A stretch of DNA of 64,000 nt from Paenibacillus jilunlii (lineage in GTDB: Bacteria > Bacillota > Bacilli > Paenibacillales > Paenibacillaceae): assembly GCF_900102965.1 (NCBI RefSeq), contig NZ_FNGM01000013.1, positions 162,033-226,032 of the forward strand, given 5' to 3'. This document shows, in pieces, positions 15,640 through 24,868 of the stretch. The first letter of the stretch is position 1; each line of letters starts with the position of its first letter. The translations under genes and the position numbers were made by a program. Below the pieces are notes generated by a model. That model was given only the letters and a program-made list of their open reading frames with translations. It did no database searches and had not been told where the DNA came from.

Positions 15640-16842
15640 ATGAAGATTAGCTACCGGAAATATTCCCTGCATGTCTATAATTATTTTTTCTACATTGCTT
15701 ACGCTTCTTATCTGCCTTTCATCAGCTACTGGTTTGCTGAGGATGGATTATCGACACAGCAGATTGGACTTATTTTCTCTATTGGTCCTTTGGTTGGATT
15801 TTTGGTACAGCCGCTCTGGGGCATGCTCATTGATTATTACGGCATGGCTAAATGGCTGCTGCTCATCAGTACAGGAATTACACCTTGGGTAGTTATAGCC
15901 TACCGGTTTGCAGGGCATCACTTCTGGCTGTATATCGTGATATCTGTTGTGCTGGCAGTCTTCTCATCCGCTACTTTACCGGTGATTGATGCCGTTACTG
16001 TGCGCCATGCCAAACATAACTCGCTTAGCTATGGAGCCATTCGGGTGGTGGGATCGATCAGCTTCGGTCTGGCTGTGACCGTATTCGGCCAGATGTATGA
16101 ACATTTCGGAGTGTCCACTGTGTTTGCGGCCTACATCCTCACCATGACCTTAGTCTGTCTGTTTACCTTCTCAATCCCGGGAGACAGAAAGAGTCGTCCG
16201 AAACCGGAGATGACGGGAAAAAGGGCGCCGCGAAGCGGGATGACTGCCGGAATGATCACCTTATTAAAGGAACCGAAATTTGTATGGTTTCTCATTCCTG
16301 TATTTTTGGCAGCGATCGGGCCGCAAATGAATAATGCCTTTTACTCCGTATATATCAGCCATTTTGGGGGAGAGGCTTCGGCGAAAATCGGTCTGCTCTA
16401 TACTGCTGCATCTTTGACAGAGATTCCGGTCTTTTTATTCTCAGGTTATCTCATCAGGAAATTCGGTTATGTCAAAATACTGACTGTTGTTTCACTGGCG
16501 GGTGCGCTCAGATGGTATGTGCTTTCGCTGGAGCCGTCATTTGAAATTCTTGTGGCCAACCAGATGCTGTCCGGACTTACCTATGCCCTGTTTTTGTCGG
16601 CAGGTGTGAACTATGCCTATGACAACAGTTCGGATAAGGCAAAGACAACAGCGCATTCCCTGTTCGTTGTAGTCTATACGAATGTTGCAGGAATTGTAGC
16701 CAGCAATGTAGGCGGATGGGTCGTTGAACGTGGAGGCTATTCTCTTTTGTTCCAGGGGGCTGCTGTTATGAGTCTGCTTGGAGCAGCGGGCTTTGCCTCG
16801 CTCGGAAGAGTGAAGAGACGTGAGGGGAGACTGAAGGTATGA
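15640..16842 (+). CDS. MFS transporter, HcaT/MFS_1-like
   Basis: 400 residues with twelve predicted helices and a central cytoplasmic loop rich in Lys/Arg/Pro near residue 185-205. The N-terminus (Y-x-F-F-Y-I-A-Y-A-S-Y-L-P-F) and the motif Q-P-L-W-G-M-L-I-D-Y-Y-G between helices 2 and 3 match the MFS_1-like/LacY-related group that includes HcaT and nucleoside symporters. GGAGGGGC precedes the ATG. It overlaps the malic enzyme gene by ATGA. As the island already has an ABC importer, this protein may import a related substrate or move an organic acid product; the sequence does not decide. Confidence 0.8.
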   Translation: MKISYRKYSLHVYNYFFYIAYASYLPFISYWFAEDGLSTQQIGLIFSIGPLVGFLVQPLWGMLIDYYGMAKWLLLISTGITPWVVIAYRFAGHHFWLYIVISVVLAVFSSATLPVIDAVTVRHAKHNSLSYGAIRVVGSISFGLAVTVFGQMYEHFGVSTVFAAYILTMTLVCLFTFSIPGDRKSRPKPEMTGKRAPRSGMTAGMITLLKEPKFVWFLIPVFLAAIGPQMNNAFYSVYISHFGGEASAKIGLLYTAASLTEIPVFLFSGYLIRKFGYVKILTVVSLAGALRWYVLSLEPSFEILVANQMLSGLTYALFLSAGVNYAYDNSSDKAKTTAHSLFVVVYTNVAGIVASNVGGWVVERGGYSLLFQGAAVMSLLGAAGFASLGRVKRREGRLKV

Positions 16843-18026
16843 TCGACATTACCGACCGGATTTTTTTGGCTCATCAGGGTGGTAAAATATGCACCCAGCC
16901 TAATCTGCCAATCCTCAACCATGATGATCTAGCCCGTGTATACACTCCCGGGGTAGCACAGGTGTGCACCGCGATTCATGAAGACCCGGAACAGGTCTAT
17001 GCACTGACGGTCAAGCGGAATATGGTTGCCGTCGTGACGGATGGAACCGCTGTGCTGGGACTTGGCAATATCGGCCCCTATGCTGCCGCTCCGGTCATGG
17101 AAGGGAAGGCAGTGCTGTTCAAACAGCTGGCTGGTATCAATGCCTTTCCGATCTGCCTGGATACCACGGATACCGAGGAAATTATACGTACGGTAAAAGC
17201 TATTGCGCCTATCTTCGGCGGCATTAATCTGGAGGATATCAGCTCGCCGCGATGCTTTGAGATTGAGCGCCGTCTGGAGGAGGAGCTGGATATTCCAGTC
17301 TTCCATGATGATCAGCATGGAACAGCTATTGTTGTCTTGGCAGGTTTGATCAATGCGTTGAAGGTTACCGGCAAACAAATAGATCATGTCCGTATTGTTG
17401 TTAATGGCATTGGAGCGGCAGGGGTATCCATTTGCAGAATGCTGCTTGCAGCGGGTGCCCGGCATCTGGTTCCTGTCGATCAGGAGGGTGCGCTCATAAG
17501 AGGCGGAAATTATGCTCATCCCAAGTGGCAATGGCTTGCCGGGCAGTCCGGGGTCGAGGATCAGCCCGGTACGCTGCAGGAGGTGATTGCCGGAGCGGAT
17601 GTTTTTATCGGCGTCTCCCGCGGCGGCATTCTGCGGTCGCAGGATGTGCAGCGCATGGCCCGCTTGCCTATCGTGTTCGCTATGGCAAATCCCGAACCGG
17701 AGATATCGCCTGAGCTTGCTCTGCCATACGCCCGCGTATATGCTACCGGACGAAGTGATTATCCCAATCAGATCAACAACGTGCTGGCTTTTCCGGGAAT
17801 CTTCAAGGGGGCACTGGAATGCAGGGCGCAGCGTATCAACGACCAGATGAAGCTGGCAGCCGCCCACGCTATCGCTGCGGTGGTTAAGGATAGCGAACTG
17901 AGCGCAACGTATATTATTCCCAGCCTGTTCAACGAGCAGGTCGTTATTAAGGTAAGGCAAGCTGTAATTGAAGCAGCGATATCAAGCGGTATAGCAAACA
18001 TCATCCCGCCAGGCTTTGAAATATAA
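16839..18026 (+). CDS. NAD(P)-dependent malic enzyme
   Basis: 395 residues, the length of the short bacterial malic enzymes. Conserved blocks: Y-T-P-G-V-A-Q-V near residue 32, T-D-G-T-A-V-L-G-L-G-N-I-G near 67 with the following M-E-G-K, D-I-S-S-P-R-C-F near 130, H-D-D-Q-H-G-T-A near 152 (metal-binding aspartates) and the Rossmann loop N-G-I-G-A-A-G near 188. It oxidatively decarboxylates malate to pyruvate with Mn2+ or Mg2+. Translational coupling to the MFS gene and the aspartase gene 23 bp downstream suggest that it handles malate made from aspartase-derived fumarate. Confidence 0.92.
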   Translation: MIDITDRIFLAHQGGKICTQPNLPILNHDDLARVYTPGVAQVCTAIHEDPEQVYALTVKRNMVAVVTDGTAVLGLGNIGPYAAAPVMEGKAVLFKQLAGINAFPICLDTTDTEEIIRTVKAIAPIFGGINLEDISSPRCFEIERRLEEELDIPVFHDDQHGTAIVVLAGLINALKVTGKQIDHVRIVVNGIGAAGVSICRMLLAAGARHLVPVDQEGALIRGGNYAHPKWQWLAGQSGVEDQPGTLQEVIAGADVFIGVSRGGILRSQDVQRMARLPIVFAMANPEPEISPELALPYARVYATGRSDYPNQINNVLAFPGIFKGALECRAQRINDQMKLAAAHAIAAVVKDSELSATYIIPSLFNEQVVIKVRQAVIEAAISSGIANIIPPGFEI

Positions 18027-18049
18027 GGGATAAAAGGGGGCTCTCCGCT

Positions 18050-19462
18050 TTGTTAAATGATCTTGTCAGGGTGGAGCATGATTTTCTCGGTGAAATGGAA
18101 GTTCCCGCCGGGGCTTATTATGGAATTCAAACGCTGAGGGCAATCGAGAATTTTCCGATCACAGGCTACTCTATTCATGAACGCTTAATCACCTCCATGG
18201 CCATGGTCAAGAAGGCTGCAGCCCTTGCCAATATGGATATCCACCACCTACCCTCACGGATAGGACATGTAATCGTACAGGCTGCGGATGAGGTGATCGC
18301 AGGGGTATGGAGTGAGCAGTTTAAGGTAGATCCCATACAGGGCGGGGCGGGCACATCGATTAACATGAATGCTAATGAGGTGATTGCGAACCGTGCGATT
18401 GAACTGCTTGGGGGATTAAAAGGCGATTACACCATCGTTAGCCCTAATTCACATGTGAATATGTCGCAGTCCACCAATGACAGCTTTCCCACGGCTACCC
18501 ATATTGCCGTCCTCTATTTGATGGATGAGCTGCTGGAGACTATGACAGGCCTGCACGGTGCCTTTGTCCGAAAGGCTGAAGAGTTTGATGACATTATCAA
18601 GATGGGCCGGACCCATCTTCAGGATGCGGTTCCCATCCGGCTCGGACAGGAGTTTGCCGCCTATGCCAGAATGCTGGAAAGGGATTTGGTACGGATCAGG
18701 CAGACCAAATTTCATTTGTATGAAATCAACATGGGGGCTACTGCTGTGGGTACCGGATTAAACGCTGACCCCCGCTATATAGGCAAGGTTGTACAATTAC
18801 TGGCTGATATAAGCGGTTATCCGTTAGAGAACGCAGCACATCTGCCCGATGCCACCCAGAATACGGATGCCTATACGGAGGTCTCTGCTGCGCTCAAGAT
18901 CGCTATGATCAATATGTCCAAAGTAGCCAACGATCTGCGTCTCATGGCTTCGGGGCCACGGGCCGGTCTGGGAGAAATTAAGCTTCCTGCCCGGCAGCCG
19001 GGCTCTTCCATCATGCCGGGCAAGGTGAATCCTGTAATGTGTGAGGTTGTGAATCAGGTGGCCTTTCAAGTTATTGGCAATGATCATACGATTTGTATGG
19101 CCTCGGAAGCAGGACAGCTTGAATTGAATGTAATGGAGCCTGTGCTTGTATTTAACTTGCTCCAGTCTTTAAGCATTATGAATCGTACGTTAGGGGCTTT
19201 TCAGCATCATTGCATCGATGGAATTACGGCGGATAAAGAGAGATGCGAAGGCTATGTCAAGCAGAGTGTAGGGGTGATTACTGCCCTGAATCCTTATTTA
19301 GGTTATGAAGAGGCGGCAAGGATTGCTCATGAAGCGATTCAGACAGGAGACTCTGTCCGTTCGCTTTGCCTGCGGTATAACTTGCTGAAAGAGGAAGAGC
19401 TGGACCGTATCCTCAACCCCTACCGCATGACAGAGCCCGGCATCGCAGGTTCGGTGAATTAG
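18050..19462 (+). CDS. aspA: aspartate ammonia-lyase
   Basis: 470 residues. Features of the aspartase/fumarase superfamily: N-terminal R-V-E-H-D-F-L-G-E-M-E-V-P, the S-T-N-D-S-F-P-T block near residue 143, G-R-T-H-L-Q-D-A-V-P near 190 and the signature G-S-S-I-M-P-G-K-V-N-P near 318, which forms the catalytic loop. The K-V-N-P context and N-terminus favour aspartase over fumarase. The start is TTG at 18050, nine bases after AAAGGGGG. It converts aspartate to fumarate and ammonia. Its position between malic enzyme and frlB suggests that aspartate is the amino acid released by the deglycase. Confidence 0.9.
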   Translation: MLNDLVRVEHDFLGEMEVPAGAYYGIQTLRAIENFPITGYSIHERLITSMAMVKKAAALANMDIHHLPSRIGHVIVQAADEVIAGVWSEQFKVDPIQGGAGTSINMNANEVIANRAIELLGGLKGDYTIVSPNSHVNMSQSTNDSFPTATHIAVLYLMDELLETMTGLHGAFVRKAEEFDDIIKMGRTHLQDAVPIRLGQEFAAYARMLERDLVRIRQTKFHLYEINMGATAVGTGLNADPRYIGKVVQLLADISGYPLENAAHLPDATQNTDAYTEVSAALKIAMINMSKVANDLRLMASGPRAGLGEIKLPARQPGSSIMPGKVNPVMCEVVNQVAFQVIGNDHTICMASEAGQLELNVMEPVLVFNLLQSLSIMNRTLGAFQHHCIDGITADKERCEGYVKQSVGVITALNPYLGYEEAARIAHEAIQTGDSVRSLCLRYNLLKEEELDRILNPYRMTEPGIAGSVN

Positions 19463-19481
19463 AATAACCTGCAAAGACAGG

Positions 19482-19522
19482 TTGACTTCACACAATCTAG
19501 ATGTTATATATTATAATATAAC
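19482..19522 (+). promoter_or_regulatory. frlB promoter with inverted-repeat operator
   Basis: TTGACT (19482-19487), a 17-base spacer and TATATA (19505-19510). The inverted repeat GTTATAT-N6-ATATAAC (19503-19522) covers the -10 box. The arrangement matches the promoters at 9231 and 10222, so frlB is probably under the same repressor although separated from the main operon by its own promoter. Confidence 0.7.
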
Positions 19523-19560
19523 AACATATAACAAAATATAGTGATGGAGGTAATCATGCA

Positions 19561-20565
19561 ATGAGTACTGTAGACAGATTAACTAAAGCGCATTCCCAAG
19601 TGGAAAAGATTCTGGAGGCTTTTAAGCAGAGAACCATTAATAACGTCTTTTATGTGGCCTGCGGCGGATCGTCAGCCTTAATGTATCCAAGCAAATATTT
19701 TATTGACCGTGAATCCAGTAATATTACAGCAGAAATCTATAGCTCCAATGAGTTCATATACCGCAATCCTAAGTCACTTGGAGCGGACTCTCTGGTCATC
19801 CTTTGCTCTCATAAAGGAAAGACGCCTGAGACCACGGAAGCTGCACATTTTGCTAAATCCAAGGGAGCTCTTGTAGTCTCACTGATGTATGTAGATACCG
19901 CTCCGCTAGCTGATGAATCGGATTTCATTGTTAATTACAGTTGGGCGCCTCCGGGGGAGCTTGATCCACTTCCCGAGATCATGAACTATTCCATTTTGTA
20001 CCGTCTTTCCATGGGGCTTTTATATGTGCAGGAGGGAAATGACCTGTACTTGAAGCTTCTAAGCAGTTTAGAGAACATGGATACGGTGCTGGAGAAAGCC
20101 AAGGTACAGTATCTTGCTCCAGCCAAGGCGTTCGCCGCCGAGTATAAAGATGAAAAAATAATGTATACCATGGCTAGCGGATCAAACTACGGGATTGCCT
20201 ATTCCTTTGCAATTTGCATCCTGATGGAAATGCAGTGGATTCACTCACACGCCATTCATGCCGGGGAATTCTTTCATGGTCCGTTTGAAATCCTGGACAA
20301 AAATGTTCCTTTCATATTATTGATGGGCCTTGATGAAACACGTCCGATGGAAGAGCGGGCATTGAAGTTCCTGAAGGAACACGGGGAAAAGATGCTGGTG
20401 ATCGATGCTGAGCAATTTGATTTGGCCGGCATAGAGGAAGAAGTGAAGGGCTATATCGCCCCACTGGTGATGAACCTTGTATTGCGTGTATATGCGGTTG
20501 AGCTTGCTAAGGCTACCGGGCATCCACTGGAAGAAAGACGTTATATGTTCAAGGTTCCTTATTAA
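19561..20565 (+). CDS. frlB: fructosamine (fructoselysine) 6-phosphate deglycase, SIS domain
   Basis: 334 residues. Two SIS domains are present; V-A-C-G-G-S-S-A-L-M-Y-P-S-K-Y near residue 30 and L-C-S-H-K-G-K-T-P-E-T near 80 form the sugar-phosphate site. The block H-A-I-H-A-G-E-F-F-H-G-P-F-E near residue 230 holds the Glu and His used for catalysis in FrlB/FraB. From memory, B. subtilis FrlB matches over its full length, including the C-terminal H-P-L-x-x-R-R-Y-M-x-K-V-x-Y. It splits 6-phosphofructosyl-amino acids into glucose-6-phosphate and the free amino acid. The aspartase gene immediately upstream points to Asp as product. A terminator follows. Confidence 0.92.
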   Translation: MSTVDRLTKAHSQVEKILEAFKQRTINNVFYVACGGSSALMYPSKYFIDRESSNITAEIYSSNEFIYRNPKSLGADSLVILCSHKGKTPETTEAAHFAKSKGALVVSLMYVDTAPLADESDFIVNYSWAPPGELDPLPEIMNYSILYRLSMGLLYVQEGNDLYLKLLSSLENMDTVLEKAKVQYLAPAKAFAAEYKDEKIMYTMASGSNYGIAYSFAICILMEMQWIHSHAIHAGEFFHGPFEILDKNVPFILLMGLDETRPMEERALKFLKEHGEKMLVIDAEQFDLAGIEEEVKGYIAPLVMNLVLRVYAVELAKATGHPLEERRYMFKVPY

Positions 20566-20631
20566 GTTTGGTAAATAACAAACTTCTTTTATAAACATAA
20601 GATTCCGTAAAAGAACTCCTCCTTTCCGCAA

Positions 20632-20668
20632 AGAAACCCAGGTCATTTATGATCTGGGTTTCTCTATA
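20632..20668 (+). terminator. terminator of the frlB unit
   Basis: Perfect ten-base arms AGAAACCCAG and CTGGGTTTCT (20632-20641, 20654-20663) with a 12-base loop, then CTATAATTTT. It also lies at the 3' end of the convergent GGDEF/EAL gene. Confidence 0.8.
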
Positions 20669-20753
20669 ATTTTATTAACAGCCTAATGACTTCTCGAAAT
20701 CAATTCATTCATCCAGGCGCTCAGCCTCTTCCCCAAAAATCATGAGAATAACT

Positions 20754-23150
20754 CTACAAATATATGCCTGTAATCTCGTCCGCGCTTACCGGCTTACTAT
20801 AGTAGAAGCCCTGGGCATTGTAGCACTGAATTTCCTTGAGCAGCTCCACCTGTTCTTCCGTCTCCACACCTTCGGCGACGATGGTCAGCCCAAGCTGCTT
20901 GGCCATCGAGATAATCATCTCGGCAATAGCCCGGCTGTCGGTGTCTGTAGTGATCTTGCGGACAAAGGACCGGTCAATCTTCAGGCAGCCGATAGGAAGG
21001 CTCTGCAAATAGCTGAGTGAGCTGTAGCCTGTCCCAAAGTCGTCCATCGATACGGAAATTCCGGCCCTCCGGAGATCATTCAGGATGCTGATCACATGTT
21101 CTTCATTGTGCATCATCGCACTCTCTGTAATCTCCAGCTCCAGCAGCTGGGTATCGAAATCCAGCTCATGGATTGTACTCATAATCGATTGGAAAATATC
21201 CGGTTTCATCAGATGAATCTGCGAGACATTCACGGCCACGGGAACGACCTGACGGCCCTCACGCTCCCAGGTTTTTACCTGGGTGCAGGCCGTGCGGAGC
21301 ACCCACTGCTCCAGCGGAATAATGAATCCCGATTTCTCCGCCAGCGGAATGAACTCCAGGGGAGGAATCATGCCCAGAACCGGATGCTGCCAGCGCACCA
21401 GCGCTTCAAGACCAACGATTTCACCGCTGCGGATATCGATTTTGGGCTGGTAGAACAGCCTGATCTGGTCATTGTCCAGCGACTGCTCCAGATCATTCTC
21501 CAGAATAATCCGCTCCAGACTGGTCTGGTCGCGTTCCGCATCGTAGAACTGGTACTGGGAGCTGCCGTTCTCCTTGGCGCTGTACATTGCGGTATCGGCG
21601 TGCTTCACCAGAGAGTCGGCATCCAGCCCGTCCTCCGGAAAGCGGGCGATTCCTACTGAAGCAGACAGTTTGACCGAATGGTTGCCCACCTCAAAGGGAT
21701 GGGCGAATTCTTCCACGATGCCGGCAGCGAGGGACTCCGTCTCTGCCCGTGAGCGCAAATGGGGCACCAGCACTGTAAATTCGTCCCCGCCCATCCGCGC
21801 GATGCTGCAGGAGGAAGGGAGACAGCGCTTCAGCTTGCTGGCCGCCTGCTGGAGGACCTTGTCACCGAAAGAATGGCCAAATAAATCATTGATCCGCTTG
21901 AAGCGGTCAAGGTCAATGAAGAACAGTGTGAACGGGTAGGCGGGAACGCCGTTATGCTCCGTATGCTCCAGCAGCAGATTATGAAAGGAGCGGCGGTTCG
22001 CAACCCCGGTCAGTTCATCCTGATAGGCTAGATGACGAATGGTTTCCTGGTCCTTTTTATTCTTGGTAATGTCTTTAATGATGCTGTAGATGCCTACCGG
22101 CACAGCTTCAACCACAATCGGCAGCGAGGTGAGCCAGAAGGTCAGCATAGCGCCAGCGGGATTTCTCAGCTCCAGCTCGATGGTGCTGGATTTGCCGCGG
22201 AGAACATGCCGGTAATGATGCTGGGCCAGTGCATGGTATTCCCCCTCAAAAAGATCCGAGAAATGCCTTCCGACCAGCTCCTGACCGAGCTGCCGGGCGA
22301 GCAGTTCGGCCTGGCGGTTCAGCCCGGTGACGATCCCCTGGGCATCGAATGCCAGCACACTGTCCGGGTTGTACTCAAACAGCGACATATAGTGCTGCTC
22401 TGTCTCTATGATTCTGCGGTTCTGGCGCTCCTGCCGGGTGTCTCTGTAGGCATCCGGAATGATGTACAGGCCGCTGCTGATAAACAGCGACAAGATGTAG
22501 GGAATCAGCTGCAGGTAACTTCCCGGAGCGGGGCTCCCGACCGGAAGCACCGAGAAGGCACAGAGCAGCGGAATTAACAGCAGGCCTGCTGCACAGAGCA
22601 CAATGCCGGGAACCGTAGCCTTGGAATGAAGATGATACTCGCGGTTGCGGTTGGAGATCACCAGGACACGAAGGATGGCCAGACACAGGCTGAGCGCGGA
22701 AGCTGCCGTCATAAGGACGAGTACGGGCTTCCAGACCACATAGTCACGGAACAGAAAGATGATATTCAGGTAATCGAACACCAGAATGATGCCGGCAATG
22801 CCCAGACTGATACTGAAGTGGCGGCTTGTATGGCTGCGAGGCATACTGGAATACCAGATACCGAAGTAGGTGGCAGCCCAGCAGCCGGCCATGGTGAACA
22901 GGAGATGCAGGATGTAATATTTCGGAGCCAGGGGCAGGTTAATAGATAAAGGGATCAGAATATGGGAAGCGCTGAAGGTGGCGGTCCCCAGCAGTATCAT
23001 CTTCGTCCGGGTGAAGCAGACCTGCAGGCCTTGGGCATGAGTGCGGAAGGGAACCGTTCCGAAGACAATGAGAGTGCAGGCCGCCAGGCTTGCCAGTAGT
23101 GCCAGAGCCAGTTGCAGCCAGTTCATATTCAGGAGTTCTAAGTATAACAT
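20754..23150 (-). CDS. membrane GGDEF/EAL cyclic-di-GMP protein with PAS domain
   Basis: 798 residues from the ATG at 23150, which follows GAAAGAGGT; a longer reading to 23249 lacks a ribosome site. The first 260 residues contain about seven hydrophobic helices. A PAS domain follows (about 285-400, starting F-E-Y-N-P-D-S-V-L-A-F), then a GGDEF domain (about 405-565) with intact G-G-D-E-F, then an EAL domain (about 575-790) with E-A-L-V-R-W and the downstream D-D-F-G-T-G-Y-S-S-L loop. Both catalytic motifs look complete, so it could make and degrade c-di-GMP; in tandem proteins one activity often dominates. It is monocistronic. Confidence 0.9.
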   Translation of the reverse strand: MLYLELLNMNWLQLALALLASLAACTLIVFGTVPFRTHAQGLQVCFTRTKMILLGTATFSASHILIPLSINLPLAPKYYILHLLFTMAGCWAATYFGIWYSSMPRSHTSRHFSISLGIAGIILVFDYLNIIFLFRDYVVWKPVLVLMTAASALSLCLAILRVLVISNRNREYHLHSKATVPGIVLCAAGLLLIPLLCAFSVLPVGSPAPGSYLQLIPYILSLFISSGLYIIPDAYRDTRQERQNRRIIETEQHYMSLFEYNPDSVLAFDAQGIVTGLNRQAELLARQLGQELVGRHFSDLFEGEYHALAQHHYRHVLRGKSSTIELELRNPAGAMLTFWLTSLPIVVEAVPVGIYSIIKDITKNKKDQETIRHLAYQDELTGVANRRSFHNLLLEHTEHNGVPAYPFTLFFIDLDRFKRINDLFGHSFGDKVLQQAASKLKRCLPSSCSIARMGGDEFTVLVPHLRSRAETESLAAGIVEEFAHPFEVGNHSVKLSASVGIARFPEDGLDADSLVKHADTAMYSAKENGSSQYQFYDAERDQTSLERIILENDLEQSLDNDQIRLFYQPKIDIRSGEIVGLEALVRWQHPVLGMIPPLEFIPLAEKSGFIIPLEQWVLRTACTQVKTWEREGRQVVPVAVNVSQIHLMKPDIFQSIMSTIHELDFDTQLLELEITESAMMHNEEHVISILNDLRRAGISVSMDDFGTGYSSLSYLQSLPIGCLKIDRSFVRKITTDTDSRAIAEMIISMAKQLGLTIVAEGVETEEQVELLKEIQCYNAQGFYYSKPVSADEITGIYL

Positions 23151-23542
23151 CGGTGTACCTCTTTCATTATGTAGATATAATATAAAAGTTAAATTATGTA
23201 GGCCTTTTTTCATAGGACATTTATCGTAATTAAACCGCAAAGGGAGCAATTAAACTGCTTTTATGATAGAAATACGAAAAAATAATGACATATGGCCTCC
23301 AATTTGCGTTAGCGGTGTTTTGCAGGCCGCTAAGTGTGCATATGCGTACCCAATAAAATCCAGGGTGTCCGAAGTCCGAAAGATGAACGGCCTTAAAAAA
23401 ATTGTCCAACTTTTGGTTTTTTCTGTATATAATCGAAGTGCAGAGCTGAAAAATTCCGATAAAATAGTTATAGGGAGTTGTCTAAACTTTCCTTATAATA
23501 GAAATAACATACTGGCAAGACAAACTGAGAGGAAGTTAGCCA
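23151..23542. other. divergent intergenic region without a supported gene
   Basis: AT-rich region between the GGDEF/EAL gene and the kinase gene. A 95-codon open frame (23263-23550) has no ribosome site and no recognisable composition. TATAAT boxes occur at 23428-23433 and 23495-23500, but neither has a well-spaced -35 hexamer, so no promoter is called. Confidence 0.5.
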
Positions 23543-24781
23543 TTGTTTGAAACCTTACTTTTAAATTTCCTGTTCTTGTTGTTTCCGGTCTTAATCGTGG
23601 TGATTTTCTTTGAGAATAGAGCATACCCGTACAACAACAAGCTTCTGGTCTTTATGTCTGCGGTAACGATGGTTTTATGCATTGCCAAGCCGATTAAGCT
23701 GGAAATGGGATTTATTTATGATCTAAGATATATTCCGTTTATTCTCGTGGCTCTGTTTGGCGGATATTGGAGTGCGCTTCCATTGTACGCGATCATGAAC
23801 ATTTACCGGTTCTATCTGGGGGGAGCGGGGACCTTTCCCTCCTTCCTGTTCTCAACAGCGGTGCTGCTGCTGGTGCCATATCTCAGCAAACGCTTCATCA
23901 AGCTGTCTTCCAAACGCCGCATTCTGTGGGCAGTGTTCATCGCTGCGTTAACCATGGGCATGTACCTGATTATTCTGGGACTGATGACGGACAAATTGGA
24001 TCAGCAATTCTGGAGACTTACGGTCTATGCCTTGTTGACGCATGGTGCCGTGATGAGCATTATTATGATTCTCATCGAGCAGATCATTACCAATATTAAA
24101 AACCGTGACCGGATTCTGCAGTCTGAACGCCTCAATGTGGTCAGTGAGCTGGCAGCCAGCGTGTCGCATGAAATCAGGAATCCGCTTACGGTAACCAGCG
24201 GTTTCCTGCAGCTGCTGAATAAATCGATTACGATTACACCGGAGGAAAAGGGGTATGTCGAGTTATCCTTGCTGGAACTGAACCGTGCGGAGAAGATCGT
24301 CAGCGACTACCTCTCTTTTGCCAAGCCGCAATCCGATAATATGGTGTGTTCCAATATGAAAGCGGAAGCCGAGTATACCAAGAACATCATCATGCCTTAC
24401 GCAACCATTCATAAAGTGGATGTTCAATTCAATTTCAACAACACCCTGAACAAATGCTATGACAAAAACCAGATCCAGCAATGCCTGATTAATCTCTACA
24501 AAAACGGGATCGAAGCGATGAAGGAAAAGGACGGGGGCACGCTCACCATTGATATTTCGGAGAAAAAGCAAAACATCGTCATCAGTATTCAGGATACCGG
24601 TATCGGTATGACCAAGGAAGAAATCTCACGCCTTGGCAAGCCGTATTATTCCACCAAGGAAGAAGGGACAGGTCTCGGTATGCTGATGGCGTACAGCGCT
24701 ATCAATAAGGTCAAGGGGATTATAGAAGTGGAAAGTGAAAAGGGGAAAGGTACAACCTTCCTGATCACCATCCCTACCTGA
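23543..24781 (+). CDS. sensor histidine kinase, KinB/5TM-LYT type
   Basis: 412 residues, TTG start at 23543 behind GAGAGGAAG. Residues 1-190 hold about six membrane helices with little extracellular sequence, in the pattern of the 5TM-5TMR-LYT sensor domain (G-G-Y-W-S-A-L-P-L-Y, then the Y-R-F-Y-L-G-G-A-G region). The HisKA domain has the phosphorylated histidine in S-H-E-I-R-N-P-L-T near residue 212, and the ATPase domain has N-L-Y-K-N-G-I-E-A-M, D-T-G-I-G-M and G-T-G-L-G-M. No response regulator is adjacent. The architecture resembles the sporulation kinase KinB, so feeding the Spo0 phosphorelay is plausible but not shown. Confidence 0.85.
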   Translation: MFETLLLNFLFLLFPVLIVVIFFENRAYPYNNKLLVFMSAVTMVLCIAKPIKLEMGFIYDLRYIPFILVALFGGYWSALPLYAIMNIYRFYLGGAGTFPSFLFSTAVLLLVPYLSKRFIKLSSKRRILWAVFIAALTMGMYLIILGLMTDKLDQQFWRLTVYALLTHGAVMSIIMILIEQIITNIKNRDRILQSERLNVVSELAASVSHEIRNPLTVTSGFLQLLNKSITITPEEKGYVELSLLELNRAEKIVSDYLSFAKPQSDNMVCSNMKAEAEYTKNIIMPYATIHKVDVQFNFNNTLNKCYDKNQIQQCLINLYKNGIEAMKEKDGGTLTIDISEKKQNIVISIQDTGIGMTKEEISRLGKPYYSTKEEGTGLGMLMAYSAINKVKGIIEVESEKGKGTTFLITIPT

Positions 24782-24868
24782 GCGTTCTGTGGCAGACACC
24801 TGTCCAATAATGGTAAAGTATTTCTTAAGCAGAGAATTTTGCAGGAATTCAACCGGGAGGCATAAGCA

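Noticed and set aside
23263..23550. 95-codon gene upstream of the KinB-like kinase
   Set aside because: It has no ribosome site and no recognisable protein features, and it overlaps the kinase start.
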